NCBI RefSeq assembly: GCF_001808185.1
Contig: NZ_CP017668.1
Coordinates: 1,550,001-1,614,000, forward strand
DNA from: Jeongeupia sp. USM3
GTDB lineage: Bacteria; Pseudomonadota; Gammaproteobacteria; Burkholderiales; Chitinibacteraceae
DNA: 64,000 nt
Direction of reading: 5' to 3'
Shown: piece by piece, positions 16,076 through 24,796 of the stretch
Layout of the letters: every line of letters starts with the position of its first letter
Position numbering within the stretch: position 1 is the first letter of the stretch
The notes under the pieces: generated by a model
The model's input: only the letters and a program-made list of their open reading frames with translations
Databases searched by the model: none
What the model was told of the DNA's origin: nothing
Position numbers and translations under genes: made by a program

Positions 16076-17788
16076 TTATGCCAATTGCTGCTGCACGAAG
16101 GCAACAGCGTCGGCCAGCGCGATCTTCTGCATCTCGCCGCCGGCGCGCGCGACGTATTCGACCTGGCCGTCGGCCAGCGCCTTGTCGCCGATGGTGACGC
16201 GGTGCGGGATGCCGATCAGTTCCATGTCGGCGAACATCACGCCCGGACGCTCGTTGCGGTCGTCGAGCAGCACGTCGACGCCGGCGGCGACCAGTTCGGC
16301 GTACATCCTGTCGGCGGCGGCCTTCACCGCCTCGGACTTGTGATAACCGACCGCGACAACGGCGACGGTGAACGGCGCCAGCGCCGGGGGGAAGACGATG
16401 CCGCGCTGGTCGAAGTTCTGCTCGATCGCGGCGGCAACGATGCGCGACACGCCGATGCCGTAGCAGCCCATTTCCATCGGCTGCTGCTGGTTGTTCTCGT
16501 CGACGAACATGCAGTTCATCGCCTTTGAGTACTTGGTGCGCAGCTGGAAGATGTGGCCGACTTCGGTCCCGCGGCACAGCTCGATCACCCCCTTGCCGTC
16601 CGGGCTCGGATCGCCGGCGACGACGTTGCGGATGTCGGCAACGACGTGCGGCTCGGGCAGGTCGCGGCCCCAGTTGACGCCGGCGATGTGGAACTTCGGC
16701 TTGTTGGCGCCGCAGACGAAGTCGCTCATCGCGGCGACGGTGCGGTCGGCGATGACCCGGATGTCGGCAGCGACGCCGACCGGGCCAAGGAAGCCCGGCG
16801 GGCAGTTGAATTTGGCGCGGATTTCCTCCTCAGAAGCAAAGCGGAACTCGCCGATGCCGTCGACCTTAGAGAGCTTGACCTCGTTGAGCGAATGATCGCC
16901 ACGGATCAACGCGATCACGAAGCGCCCGTCGCCGGCGACCAGCGCGATCAGCTTGACGGTCTTCTCGATGCCGATTTCCATCAGCCTGGCGACGTCTTCG
17001 CAGGTGGTCTGCTTCGGCGTATCGACATCGCGCAGCGCCTCGGCCGGCGCGGCACGCGGTGCGGCCGGCGCCAGCGCTTCGGCGAGTTCGACATTGGCGG
17101 CGAAGTCCGAATCCGGGCAGTAGGCCAGCAGGTCTTCACCGGCGTCGGCAAGGACGTGGAACTCGTGCGAGCCCGAACCACCAATCGCGCCGGTATCGGC
17201 GGCAACCGCGCGGAACTTCAGGCCCAGCCGGGTGAACACGTTCGAGTACGCCCGGTGCATCTTGCCGTAGGTGACCTGCAGGCCTTCGAAGCTGGCGTCG
17301 AACGAGTACGCGTCCTTCATGGTGAATTCGCGCGCGCGCATCACGCCGAAACGCGGGCGGATCTCGTCGCGGAACTTGACCTGGATCTGGTAGAAGTTGA
17401 CCGGCAGCTGCTTGTACGAGCGCAGCTCGGTGCGGGCGATGTCGGTGATCACTTCCTCGTGCGTCGGGCCGAAGCAGAAGTCGCGCTCGTGGCGGTCGCG
17501 GATCTTGAGCATCTGCGGGCCGAAGAGATCCCAGCGGCCGGTTTCCTGCCACAGCTCGGCCGGCTGCACCGCCGGCATCAGGAGTTCCTGCGCGCCGGCC
17601 TTGTCCATCTCGTCGCGCACGATTGCCTCGACCTTGCGCAGCACCTTCAGGCCCAGCGGCATCCAGGTGTAGAGGCCGGAGCCGAGTTTCTTGATCAGGC
17701 CGGCACGCAGCATCAGCTTGTGCGAAATCAGTTCGGCCTCGTTCGGGGCTTCCTTGAGGGTCGAGATATACAGTTGCGAAGTGCGCAT
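16076..17788 (-). CDS. proS: Prolyl-tRNA synthetase
   Basis: A 570-residue class II aminoacyl-tRNA synthetase that charges tRNA-Pro. Bacterial-type ProRS architecture is complete: motif 1/2 region (LGSGLYTWMPLGLKVLRK; RDEIRPRFGVMRAREFTMKD), the YbaK-like editing insertion (about residues 225-400, GIEKTVKLIAL, KLSKVDGIGEFRFAS), motif 3 (EMGCYGIGVSRIVAAAIEQ) and the C-terminal anticodon-binding domain (DDRNERPGVMFADMELIGIP). Length is standard. The frame stays open far upstream, but the ATG at 17788 starts the usual MRTSQLYISTLKE. It is divergent from an MFS transporter and ends in its own terminator. Confidence 0.97.
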   Translation of the reverse strand: MRTSQLYISTLKEAPNEAELISHKLMLRAGLIKKLGSGLYTWMPLGLKVLRKVEAIVRDEMDKAGAQELLMPAVQPAELWQETGRWDLFGPQMLKIRDRHERDFCFGPTHEEVITDIARTELRSYKQLPVNFYQIQVKFRDEIRPRFGVMRAREFTMKDAYSFDASFEGLQVTYGKMHRAYSNVFTRLGLKFRAVAADTGAIGGSGSHEFHVLADAGEDLLAYCPDSDFAANVELAEALAPAAPRAAPAEALRDVDTPKQTTCEDVARLMEIGIEKTVKLIALVAGDGRFVIALIRGDHSLNEVKLSKVDGIGEFRFASEEEIRAKFNCPPGFLGPVGVAADIRVIADRTVAAMSDFVCGANKPKFHIAGVNWGRDLPEPHVVADIRNVVAGDPSPDGKGVIELCRGTEVGHIFQLRTKYSKAMNCMFVDENNQQQPMEMGCYGIGVSRIVAAAIEQNFDQRGIVFPPALAPFTVAVVAVGYHKSEAVKAAADRMYAELVAAGVDVLLDDRNERPGVMFADMELIGIPHRVTIGDKALADGQVEYVARAGGEMQKIALADAVAFVQQQLA

Positions 17789-17944
17789 GGCAGTGTCGGT
17801 CGGCAATCGGGAAACCGCTGATTCTACCAAAGCCGCCCCGCTCTGCCTGCCTGTGCGCGGAGCGGTCGGAATTATCCCGGCAGCGGCGCAAGGCATCGGT
17901 GGCACAATGGTCACAACGCACAAATTCAAACCGGTTTGACACAG

Positions 17945-19114
17945 ATGCAGCGCCAGACGCTTCCGCTCCCTACCGCCTCCGGCTCCCGACACGCGACGAT
18001 GGCGCTGTTCTTCGTCGCCGGCGCCACCTATGCCACCTGGGGCATCCACATCCCGACGCTGCGCGACCGCTTCGCGCTGTCGCCGGCGTGGCTGTCGGTG
18101 GCGATGTTCGCCGTCGCGCTCGGCGCCATCGTCGCGATGCAGCCGGTCGGCAAGCTGATCGCGCGGCACGGCAGCGACAGGATCGTCGGCATCTCGGCAT
18201 GGTGCTTTGCCGCGACGACGGCGCTGCTGATGCTGATGCCGAGCCTCTGGCTGACGCTGGCGGTGCTGATCGGCTTCGGCATCGCCAACGCCGCCTACGA
18301 CGTGGCGATGAACGCGCAGGCGGCGACGGTCGAGGCCGGCAGCGACAAGCCGATCATGTCGACGCTGCACGGCCTGTTCAGCGTCGGCGGCATGGTCGGC
18401 GCCAGCGTCGGCGGCGGAATCATTTCTCTCGGCGTGCCGCCGTGGCTGCATTTCGTCGGCATGGGGCTGCTGATCGCGATCACCGGCGTGCTCGCGCGGC
18501 CGAAGCTGATCGCCGACACGGCGCCGGCGAGCACGGATCATGGCGGGCACGCGCGCTCTGGCCGGCTGCTGTGGGTGATCGGCTTCCTCGCCTTCCTCGG
18601 CCTCGTCGCCGAAGGCGCGATGTACGACTGGACGGCGATCTACCTGCGCGACGTCGCGAAATCGGTCACGCTGGCCAGCTTCGGCTACGCGACGTTCTCC
18701 GGCGGCATGGCAATCGGGCGGTTCTCGGGCGACGCACTGCGCGCACGCATGGGGATGCTCAAGCTGCTGAGCGCCAGCGGCATCGTCGGCGTTGCCGGCA
18801 TCGTGCTGGCGCTGGCGTGGCCGAACCCGTGGGCGGCGCTGCTGGGCTTCCTGCTGATGGGCCTCGGCTGCGCCAACCTCGTGCCGATCTTCTTCGTCGC
18901 CGCGTCGCGCCTGCCCGGCCTGCACGCCGGCGAAGCGATCGCCGCCGTGGCGCGGCTTGCCTACGTGGGCATGCTGATCGGCCCGGTGCTGATCGGCTTC
19001 GTCGCCGAGCACGCCGGCCTGCGCACCGCGCTGTGGCTGGTCGCGCTGGCGATCGCCTGGATCGCCGTCGACGGCGGCCGGGTGCTGAAGAAGGCACTGA
19101 AACCGGCGCCCTGA
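17945..19114 (+). CDS. Major facilitator superfamily transporter
   Basis: A 389-residue, 12-helix MFS permease. N-terminal motifs include ATYATWGIHIPTLRDRF, then GKLIARHGSDRIVG in the loop after TM2 (the MFS signature position), and NAAYDVAMNAQAATVE in TM4. A second six-helix half begins near residue 200. It resembles the YbjJ/fucose-permease-like branch, but the substrate cannot be named. An in-frame TTG at 17936 precedes the chosen ATG. It is divergent from proS and 100 bp from gdhA. Confidence 0.82.
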   Translation: MQRQTLPLPTASGSRHATMALFFVAGATYATWGIHIPTLRDRFALSPAWLSVAMFAVALGAIVAMQPVGKLIARHGSDRIVGISAWCFAATTALLMLMPSLWLTLAVLIGFGIANAAYDVAMNAQAATVEAGSDKPIMSTLHGLFSVGGMVGASVGGGIISLGVPPWLHFVGMGLLIAITGVLARPKLIADTAPASTDHGGHARSGRLLWVIGFLAFLGLVAEGAMYDWTAIYLRDVAKSVTLASFGYATFSGGMAIGRFSGDALRARMGMLKLLSASGIVGVAGIVLALAWPNPWAALLGFLLMGLGCANLVPIFFVAASRLPGLHAGEAIAAVARLAYVGMLIGPVLIGFVAEHAGLRTALWLVALAIAWIAVDGGRVLKKALKPAP

Positions 19115-19216
19115 CGCCGGCACCGGCATCCGGAGCTGCGCTGAATCAATACCGGCGGCCGCGCCGCCGTGCATTATTCACACTTCGAGTTCAATCCGTT
19201 CCTCAAGGGGTGAGCC

Positions 19217-20560
19217 ATGCAGTACCAGCAGGCCAGCGCGTTTCTCAATACCGTCGCCGAACGCAATCCGGGTCAGCCGGAGTACCTGCAGGCGGTGAGC
19301 GAGGTGATCGAGAGCCTCTGGCCGTTCATCCGCCTGCACCCGCAGTACGCCGGCAACGGCCTGCTCGACCGGCTGGTCGAACCCGAGCGCACGCTGATCT
19401 TCCGCATTGCCTGGGTCGACGACAAGGGCGAGGTGCGCGTCAATCGCGGCTACCGCATCCAGCAAAGCTCGGCCATCGGCCCGTACAAGGGTGGCATCCG
19501 CTTTCACCCGTCGGTGAACCTGTCGGTGCTCAAGTTCCTCGCCTTCGAGCAGACGCTGAAAAACGCACTGACAACGCTGCCGATGGGCGGCGGCAAGGGC
19601 GGTTCGGACTTCGACCCCAAGGGCAAGAGCCCCGGCGAGGTGATGCGCTTCTGCCAGGCGTTCATGACCGAGCTCTACCGGCACATCGGTTCCGATACCG
19701 ACATCCCGGCCGGCGACATCGGCGTCGGCGCGCGCGAGGTCGGCTTCATGGCCGGAATGATGAAAAAACTCTCGAACCGGAACGACTGCGTGTTCACCGG
19801 CAAGGGGCTCGCATTCGGCGGCTCGGTGATGCGGCCCGAGGCCACCGGCTACGGCACGGTCTATTTCGCCGAGGAAATGCTGCGCCACGCCGGCCGTTCG
19901 CTCGAAGGGCTCAGCGTCGCGGTGTCCGGCTCGGGCAATGTTGCGCAGTTCGCGATCGAAAAGGCCATGGCGCTCGGCGCCCGGGTGCTGACGGTGTCGG
20001 ACTCGTCCGGCACCGTCGTCGACCCCGACGGCTTTACGCCGGAGAAGCTGGCGATCCTGCAGGACATCAAGAACCGCCACTACGGCCGCGTCAGCGATTA
20101 TGCCGAACGCACCGGTACGCGATTCGAGGCCGGCATGCGGCCGTGGCAGGTGCCGGTCGACGTGGCGATGCCGTGCGCAACGCAGAACGAGCTCGACGGC
20201 CATGACGCCGCGCAGCTGATCGCCAACGGCACGATCTGCGTGGCCGAAGGCGCCAACATGCCGTCGACGGCCGACGCGGTACGCCTCTTCTCGGCGCACG
20301 GCGTGCTGTATGCACCGGGCAAGGCCAGCAACGCCGGCGGCGTCGCGACGTCGGGGCTGGAAATGAGCCAGAACGCGATGCGGCTGTCGTGGTCGCGCGA
20401 CGAGGTCGACGCCCGGCTGCTGCAGATCATGCAGGGCATCCACGCCGCCTGCCTGCGTTACGGCCGGCGCGACGACGGCAGCGTCAGCTATGTCGACGGC
20501 GCCAACATCGCCGGCTTCGTCAAGGTTGCCGACGCCATGCTGGCGCAGGGCGTGATCTAG
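19217..20560 (+). CDS. gdhA: NADP-specific glutamate dehydrogenase
   Basis: A 447-residue hexameric-type GDH that interconverts 2-oxoglutarate plus ammonia and glutamate in the cytoplasm. The substrate-binding region (IQQSSAIGPYKGGIRFHPSV, residues about 82-101) contains the conserved lysines, with a further GGGKGGSDFDPKG motif, and the Rossmann glycine motif is VSGSGNVAQFA (about 236-246). Length fits the small GdhA class. The start has AGGGG upstream. A strong terminator follows, so it appears to be transcribed alone. Confidence 0.96.
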   Translation: MQYQQASAFLNTVAERNPGQPEYLQAVSEVIESLWPFIRLHPQYAGNGLLDRLVEPERTLIFRIAWVDDKGEVRVNRGYRIQQSSAIGPYKGGIRFHPSVNLSVLKFLAFEQTLKNALTTLPMGGGKGGSDFDPKGKSPGEVMRFCQAFMTELYRHIGSDTDIPAGDIGVGAREVGFMAGMMKKLSNRNDCVFTGKGLAFGGSVMRPEATGYGTVYFAEEMLRHAGRSLEGLSVAVSGSGNVAQFAIEKAMALGARVLTVSDSSGTVVDPDGFTPEKLAILQDIKNRHYGRVSDYAERTGTRFEAGMRPWQVPVDVAMPCATQNELDGHDAAQLIANGTICVAEGANMPSTADAVRLFSAHGVLYAPGKASNAGGVATSGLEMSQNAMRLSWSRDEVDARLLQIMQGIHAACLRYGRRDDGSVSYVDGANIAGFVKVADAMLAQGVI

Positions 20561-20603
20561 GCGGGCATCAACGCACGATCATCTTGGGAATCTTCCCGTT
20601 CGG

Positions 20604-20628
20604 CCCCGCTGCCCGGCGGGGTTTTTTT
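20604..20628 (+). terminator. Intrinsic terminator after gdhA
   Basis: CCCCGC/GCGGGG stem with a six-base loop, then seven Ts. The T run touches the last bases of the convergent amidase gene. Confidence 0.88.
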
Positions 20629-21328
20629 ATGCCGGCGCCAGGCAGGACATCGCCGAGGCGACCGCTTCGGCGATCCTGCGGCGCGTTTCGGGCCGCTTGA
20701 TCGTGAGCGCTTCGTCGCGGTTGATGATCACGCCGGCTTCGAGCAGCAGCGCCGGCACCGTCGCGTACTTCACCACGATCAGCGACGACTGGTAGACGGC
20801 CCGGTCCGGATCGAGCACGACATAGCCTTCGCCGGCGTCGTTCATCACGTGATGCAGGTTGGGCGCGAATCCGGCGCGCTTCATCGCACCGCCGACGGCC
20901 CCGGCGCACGCAAGGCTCGCCGCATACTGGGGGTTGTCCGGCGAAACGAAGACCGAATAGCCGTGCGAGATGTCGCTGTAGCGCTGGGGCTTGCCGGCCA
21001 CCGTCCACGTCGACAGGTAGCGCTCGTTGACCGAGTCGTGGTGGATCGAGATGAACAGGTCGGCACCGGCGGCCATCGCCGGCCGGGCCTTCAGGCTGTC
21101 CATGTCGCCGTTCGCGCCGATCAGCAGCACCACGTGGCCGTCGGCGCGCAGCCGCTGCGCGACGACGCGGGCCAGCGCGAGGTTGTAGCCGAACTCGGTC
21201 TCGCCGTAGGCGCTGGTCGCCCCCGGCGCGGCCAGGTAATGGCCGACGTCGACGGCGATCGTCGCAGCCTGGGCCGTCCCCGCACACGCGGCGAGCACAG
21301 CCCAGACGGCCGGCTTAACCGGCCGCAT
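20627..21328 (-). CDS. N-acetylmuramoyl-L-alanine amidase (Amidase_3)
   Basis: A 233-residue secreted amidase that cuts the lactyl-amide bond between MurNAc and the stem peptide. After a signal peptide (about residues 1-21, ending AQA) comes the zinc amidase fold: VDVGHY (zinc His), GETEFGYN (zinc Glu), FISIHHDS (zinc His), and catalytic Glu in LLLEAGVIINRDEA. There is no AMIN domain, unlike the AmiC gene at 52518. It starts 14 bp inside the end of the preceding small membrane-protein gene, so the two form an operon. Confidence 0.85.
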   Translation of the reverse strand: MRPVKPAVWAVLAACAGTAQAATIAVDVGHYLAAPGATSAYGETEFGYNLALARVVAQRLRADGHVVLLIGANGDMDSLKARPAMAAGADLFISIHHDSVNERYLSTWTVAGKPQRYSDISHGYSVFVSPDNPQYAASLACAGAVGGAMKRAGFAPNLHHVMNDAGEGYVVLDPDRAVYQSSLIVVKYATVPALLLEAGVIINRDEALTIKRPETRRRIAEAVASAMSCLAPA

Positions 21329-21683
21329 CGCCTTCGTTGGCGGCCTTCGCCGCGGCCAGCTCGGCGGCCTGTTTCTCCGCGCGCTTGGCGGCGATCTTCG
21401 GCCGCAGGATGTTCATCATCACGATGTCGCGTGCGCTCATCAGCGCCAGCAGCCAGACGATCAGCACCGCGGCGTAGCCGAGCGTGTTGTTCCGGAAGCC
21501 CGGCGCCAGCGATTCGACCAGCGGGTTGATGACGAACTGGATCGAGCCGATCACGATCAGCAGCAGCACCAGCGTCGAGATCGCCCGCTCCCTCAGGAAG
21601 GTGCCGCGCAGCAGCACGCGTTGATCCCATTTCGACAGGCCACGCAGTTCGGGCACATCGTCGGCCCGGAAGTAAAACGCCAT
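21315..21683 (-). CDS. Small membrane protein of unknown function
   Basis: A 122-residue protein with two hydrophobic segments (about residues 34-56 and 70-88) after a charged N-terminus (YFRADDVPELRGLSKWDQR), and an Ala/Lys/Glu-rich C-terminal helix. I do not recognise the family. The ATG at 21683 has a perfect AAGGAG. Its 3' end overlaps the amidase start by 14 bp, so the two are probably coupled, which hints at an envelope role without proving one. Confidence 0.8.
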   Translation of the reverse strand: MAFYFRADDVPELRGLSKWDQRVLLRGTFLRERAISTLVLLLIVIGSIQFVINPLVESLAPGFRNNTLGYAAVLIVWLLALMSARDIVMMNILRPKIAAKRAEKQAAELAAAKAANEGDAAG

Positions 21684-21878
21684 TGACTTCTCCTTAAACA
21701 AACACCAGACCGCCCGTCGGGGCGATTCGTTCCCGCCGAAGTGTTGCTTGCCGGCACCACCGTTGGCAAGCCATTGCAACGCCGTAGCAAGCGCGCACCG
21801 GCCGGCGGCACACCGGCTGCGCCGCACAGGCACTTGTGGTAAGAAAGGCGCGGGAGACAACAACACGGAACAAGAACA

Positions 21879-22931
21879 GTGAAAAAACCGCTCTGCACCC
21901 TGCTCGTCCTGCTGTCCGCATCCGCCCTCGCCGACCAGCCGCCCCCCCGGCCCGCCGATCAGGCCGCGCCACTGCAGGCGCCCGAGCTGGTCCGCTCGCT
22001 CGCCGACCGGGTCTATCTGCCCGGCCTGCAGGCGCTGCAGTCCGAATCGGCCACACTGCAGCAGCGCGTCGACGCGCTCTGCACCCAACCGGATGCCGAG
22101 CGGCTCGCCGCGGCGCAGGCCGCGTGGCGTACGACCAGCACGGCCTGGCGCCGGGTGGAAAGCGACCGCGTCGGCCCCTTGCGGCAGGACGAGTTCATCA
22201 ACCGGATCGACCCGTGGCCGCTGGCGCCCAAGGTGCTCGCCGCCTCGCTGGCGGCAACGCCGGCCAAGCCGGCCGATCCGTACTCGTTCGAGCTGTGGAT
22301 GCGCCAGCCCAAGGGCGGCAGCGGCCTGCCGGCGATCGAAGCCCAGCTCTTCGGCCAGACGCCGGCCCGGCAGCTCGCGCAGCTCAGGTCGGGCAAGCAC
22401 TGCGGCTTTGCGCAGTGGCAGGCGGCCTCGCTGGCGCGCCAGTCGCAGATCCTGGTGATGGAATGGCAGGGCATGCGCCGCGGCCTCAATTACGACCCGA
22501 CCTACCCGCGCCCGCTGATGACCGAAATGCTCACCCGCAGCGTCGCCGGCCTGCACGAGCTGGCCGGCTTCAAACTGGGCAAGGACGAGATCGCGCCGGC
22601 GGCGGCGCATTTTCCCGATGCGCTGTCGGGCCAGACACGTGCCGGGCTGCTCGCCGGCTTCGGCGCCATCCGCACGGTGCTGCTCGGCGCACCGGACGGC
22701 GTCGGTTTCGACGACTACCTGAAAAGCCGCGGCCGCGACGAGGTCGTCGACGAACTGAACAGCCGGCTCGACGACGCGCAGCGCGCGCTCGAAGCCCTGC
22801 CGGACGACTTCACCGCCCGCGCCGGCGAATACCGCGGCGAGCGGATGCAGGCACAGCGCCGGCTGAACGCGCTGGCCGATTTCGTCGACGGGCCGATGCG
22901 CGACTCGCTCGGACTGCTGATCTCGCGCTGA
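21879..22931 (+). CDS. Imelysin-family periplasmic protein
   Basis: A 350-residue exported, helical protein of the imelysin (peptidase M75-like) family, members of which bind iron or serve in iron uptake. It starts with GTG at 21879, giving a signal peptide ending SALA. The imelysin motif GxHxxE appears as GLPAIE (about residue 150), so the expected histidine is a proline. The N-terminal AAAQAAWRTTSTAWRRVE segment matches the family's first helix. It stands alone, divergent from the small membrane protein. Metal binding is therefore uncertain. Confidence 0.78.
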   Translation: MKKPLCTLLVLLSASALADQPPPRPADQAAPLQAPELVRSLADRVYLPGLQALQSESATLQQRVDALCTQPDAERLAAAQAAWRTTSTAWRRVESDRVGPLRQDEFINRIDPWPLAPKVLAASLAATPAKPADPYSFELWMRQPKGGSGLPAIEAQLFGQTPARQLAQLRSGKHCGFAQWQAASLARQSQILVMEWQGMRRGLNYDPTYPRPLMTEMLTRSVAGLHELAGFKLGKDEIAPAAAHFPDALSGQTRAGLLAGFGAIRTVLLGAPDGVGFDDYLKSRGRDEVVDELNSRLDDAQRALEALPDDFTARAGEYRGERMQAQRRLNALADFVDGPMRDSLGLLISR

Positions 22932-22939
22932 TCGCGGCG

Positions 22940-22964
22940 AAAAAAACCCCGGGCAAGCCCGGGG
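22940..22964 (-). terminator. Intrinsic terminator of the amino-sugar operon
   Basis: On the reverse strand a perfect CCCCGGGC/GCCCGGGG hairpin with a two-base loop is followed by seven Ts. It lies 41 bp after the deacetylase stop codon and ends the eight-gene operon. Confidence 0.92.
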
Positions 22965-23005
22965 CCAGATCGGTGCCGAGGGTAGGCGGCACCGGGAGGT
23001 GAACT

Positions 23006-24163
23006 TCAGCCGAACACGCAGCGGCCCTGTACCCAGGTCGCAACGATGTCGCGCTGCGGCGTGATGGCCGTCAGGCTCGCGGTCTGCCCCGGGGCGATGC
23101 TGCCCAGATCGGGCCGGCGCAAGGCGCGCGCCGGGTTGCGGCTTGCCAGCGCCCATGCGCGTTCGAGCGGCAGGCCGAACCAGTCCATTGCATGGCCGAC
23201 CGCGGCGATCAGGTGCAGGGTGCTGCCGGCGAGGCCGCCGACATCGGTCCGCACGACGCCGGCATGCATGTGGACGGTGAACTCGCCGAGCGCATAGTCG
23301 CCGTCGGGCATGCCGGTCGCGCGCATCGCATCGGTGATCAGGATCAGCCGCTCCTCGCCGACGCTGGCAAGCGCGATCTGCGCCGCTGCCGGGTGGACAT
23401 GGTGGCCGTCGGCGATCAGCTCGACATCGGCCTCGGGCCGGGTCAGCCCGGCGCCGACGACGCCCGGGTCGCGGTGATGCAGCCCGCGCATGCCGTTGTA
23501 GCAATGGACGACGCCGCGCGCGCCGGCGAGCATCGCGTCGACGGTTTCGTCATAGCTCGCATCCGAATGACCGATCAGCGTGCGCACGCCGCGCTCGCGC
23601 AGCCAGGCGATCGCTTCGTCGGCGCCCGGCAGCTCGGCCGCCAGCGCGACGGTGTTCAGCGTGCCGTCGGCCAGTGCATGCCAGCGCGCCAGCTCGGGCA
23701 CGCTGATCGGCCGCATCAGCGGCACCGGGTGCGCGCCGCAGCATTTGGCGGTGAAGTACGGCCCTTCCAGATAGGTGCCGACGATCTCGGCGCCCGAGAC
23801 GCCGTGCCTGCGGCTGTCGCGCACCTGGACGATCGCCGCTTCGATCGTTTCGACCGGTGCGGTGACCGTGGTCGCGGCGAAAGCGCCGACACCGTGGCGG
23901 GCGAAGTACGCCGACATCGTGTCGAGCGCGTCGTGGCTGGCGTCCATCACGTCGGCGCCCATCGCGCCGTGCACGTGGCTGTCGACCAGTGCCGGCATCA
24001 GCCAGGCATCGCCCAGATCCCGATCAAATCCGCCGTCGAACCCGCCGGCGGCCTTCACCGCGCGGATGCGGCCGTCGTCGCCGACGTGGACGACACCGTC
24101 GTCCAGCCAGCCCTGCGACGTCAGTACCCGCGCCGCGCGGATTCTGACCGGATCACAGGCCAT
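23006..24163 (-). CDS. agaA: N-acetyl-hexosamine-6-phosphate deacetylase (AgaA/NagA)
   Basis: A 385-residue amidohydrolase removing acetate from N-acetylgalactosamine-6-P or N-acetylglucosamine-6-P. Metal and substrate motifs are clear: DSHVHGAMG, TYLEGPYF (metal Glu), LIGHSDAS, VHCYNGM, ELIADGHHV and ITDAM (catalytic Asp). The family alone does not separate AgaA from NagA; the AgaS and GalNAc-type PTS neighbours favour AgaA. The start overlaps the EIIA gene by 11 bp with GGAGG upstream. It is last in the operon, before a strong terminator. Confidence 0.9.
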   Translation of the reverse strand: MACDPVRIRAARVLTSQGWLDDGVVHVGDDGRIRAVKAAGGFDGGFDRDLGDAWLMPALVDSHVHGAMGADVMDASHDALDTMSAYFARHGVGAFAATTVTAPVETIEAAIVQVRDSRRHGVSGAEIVGTYLEGPYFTAKCCGAHPVPLMRPISVPELARWHALADGTLNTVALAAELPGADEAIAWLRERGVRTLIGHSDASYDETVDAMLAGARGVVHCYNGMRGLHHRDPGVVGAGLTRPEADVELIADGHHVHPAAAQIALASVGEERLILITDAMRATGMPDGDYALGEFTVHMHAGVVRTDVGGLAGSTLHLIAAVGHAMDWFGLPLERAWALASRNPARALRRPDLGSIAPGQTASLTAITPQRDIVATWVQGRCVFG

Positions 24164-24584
24164 CGACGGCCTCCGCGCGCTTTTGCTGCCTTGCCAGCCG
24201 GTCGGCCAGGCTGGTGATGCCGCCCTGCCCGGCCGGAATTGCCCGCAGGCGGAATTCGGCGGCGGTGGCGATGTCGTCGCGCTCGAACAGCATCTCGGCG
24301 AACATCGCCAGATTCATCCCGGCGACGACCTCGGTGCCCGGGCGGGCCTGCGCCAGCGTCGACGCAATCCGGAACGGCGAACCGCCGAGCAGGTCGGTGA
24401 AGAACACCACGTCGCCCGCACAGCCGGCCAGCACCTCGCTCAGCTTCGCCTCAAGATCACCGGTCCCCATGCCGTCGGGAAAATCGACGACGTGCAGGTC
24501 CGCCTGCGCGCCGAACACCTGGGTGATCGCTTCGTTGATGCCACTGGCAATGCGGCCGTGGCCGGTCAGGATCAGGGAAATCAT
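24153..24584 (-). CDS. agaF: PTS EIIA component, mannose/GalNAc family
   Basis: A 143-residue cytoplasmic EIIA of the mannose/sorbose PTS family. It takes phosphate from HPr on His9 (ILTGHGRIASG) and passes it to EIIB. The FFTDLLGGSPFRIAS segment around residue 65 is the family's conserved loop. A GGAG is spaced eight bases before the ATG. It follows the EIID gene after a 212-bp gap that contains a large palindrome, and overlaps agaA. Sugar specificity (GalNAc/galactosamine) is inferred from the operon. Confidence 0.9.
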   Translation of the reverse strand: MISLILTGHGRIASGINEAITQVFGAQADLHVVDFPDGMGTGDLEAKLSEVLAGCAGDVVFFTDLLGGSPFRIASTLAQARPGTEVVAGMNLAMFAEMLFERDDIATAAEFRLRAIPAGQGGITSLADRLARQQKRAEAVDGL

Positions 24585-24691
24585 TGTCTTGCTCCATGCG
24601 GCTTTGGCCGCAATGTCCGTTCAATTCGGGCTAACTCAGCGCAGCCCATTCACCAGCACCGTTCTGGTCGGCGAGCGAGCCAAAGCAGGTC

Positions 24692-24761
24692 GTAGCCGCC
24701 CGAAGCGCAGGAACCGGAATGGACATGTGGTCCATGAGGATTCCGAGCATCGGACGGCTGC
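24692..24761. repeat. Large imperfect palindrome inside the amino-sugar operon
   Basis: A 70-bp inverted repeat with arms of about 33 bases (GTAGCCGCCCGAAGC at the left, GCATCGGACGGCTGC at the right) and a five-base loop between GGAATGGAC and GTCCATGAGGATTCC. A second smaller hairpin, GGCTGCG/CGCAGCC, overlaps its right edge (24756-24780). No T run follows, so it is not an ordinary terminator. It occupies the only long gap in the operon, between the EIID and EIIA genes. Confidence 0.8.
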
Positions 24762-24796
24762 GAGATGCGCAGGCGCAGCCGCCGAACGGAATGGTG

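Noticed and set aside
15889..16104. N-terminal extension of the lytic transglycosylase
   Set aside because: It is a translation through repeat R2; similar peptides (ALRTPCQ and relatives) arise in every copy. The signal peptide starts at 15888.
16076..19174. A single 1032-codon reverse frame spanning proS and the MFS gene
   Set aside because: Only the last 570 codons are ProRS; the rest is low-complexity translation opposite the MFS transporter. The true start is at 17788.
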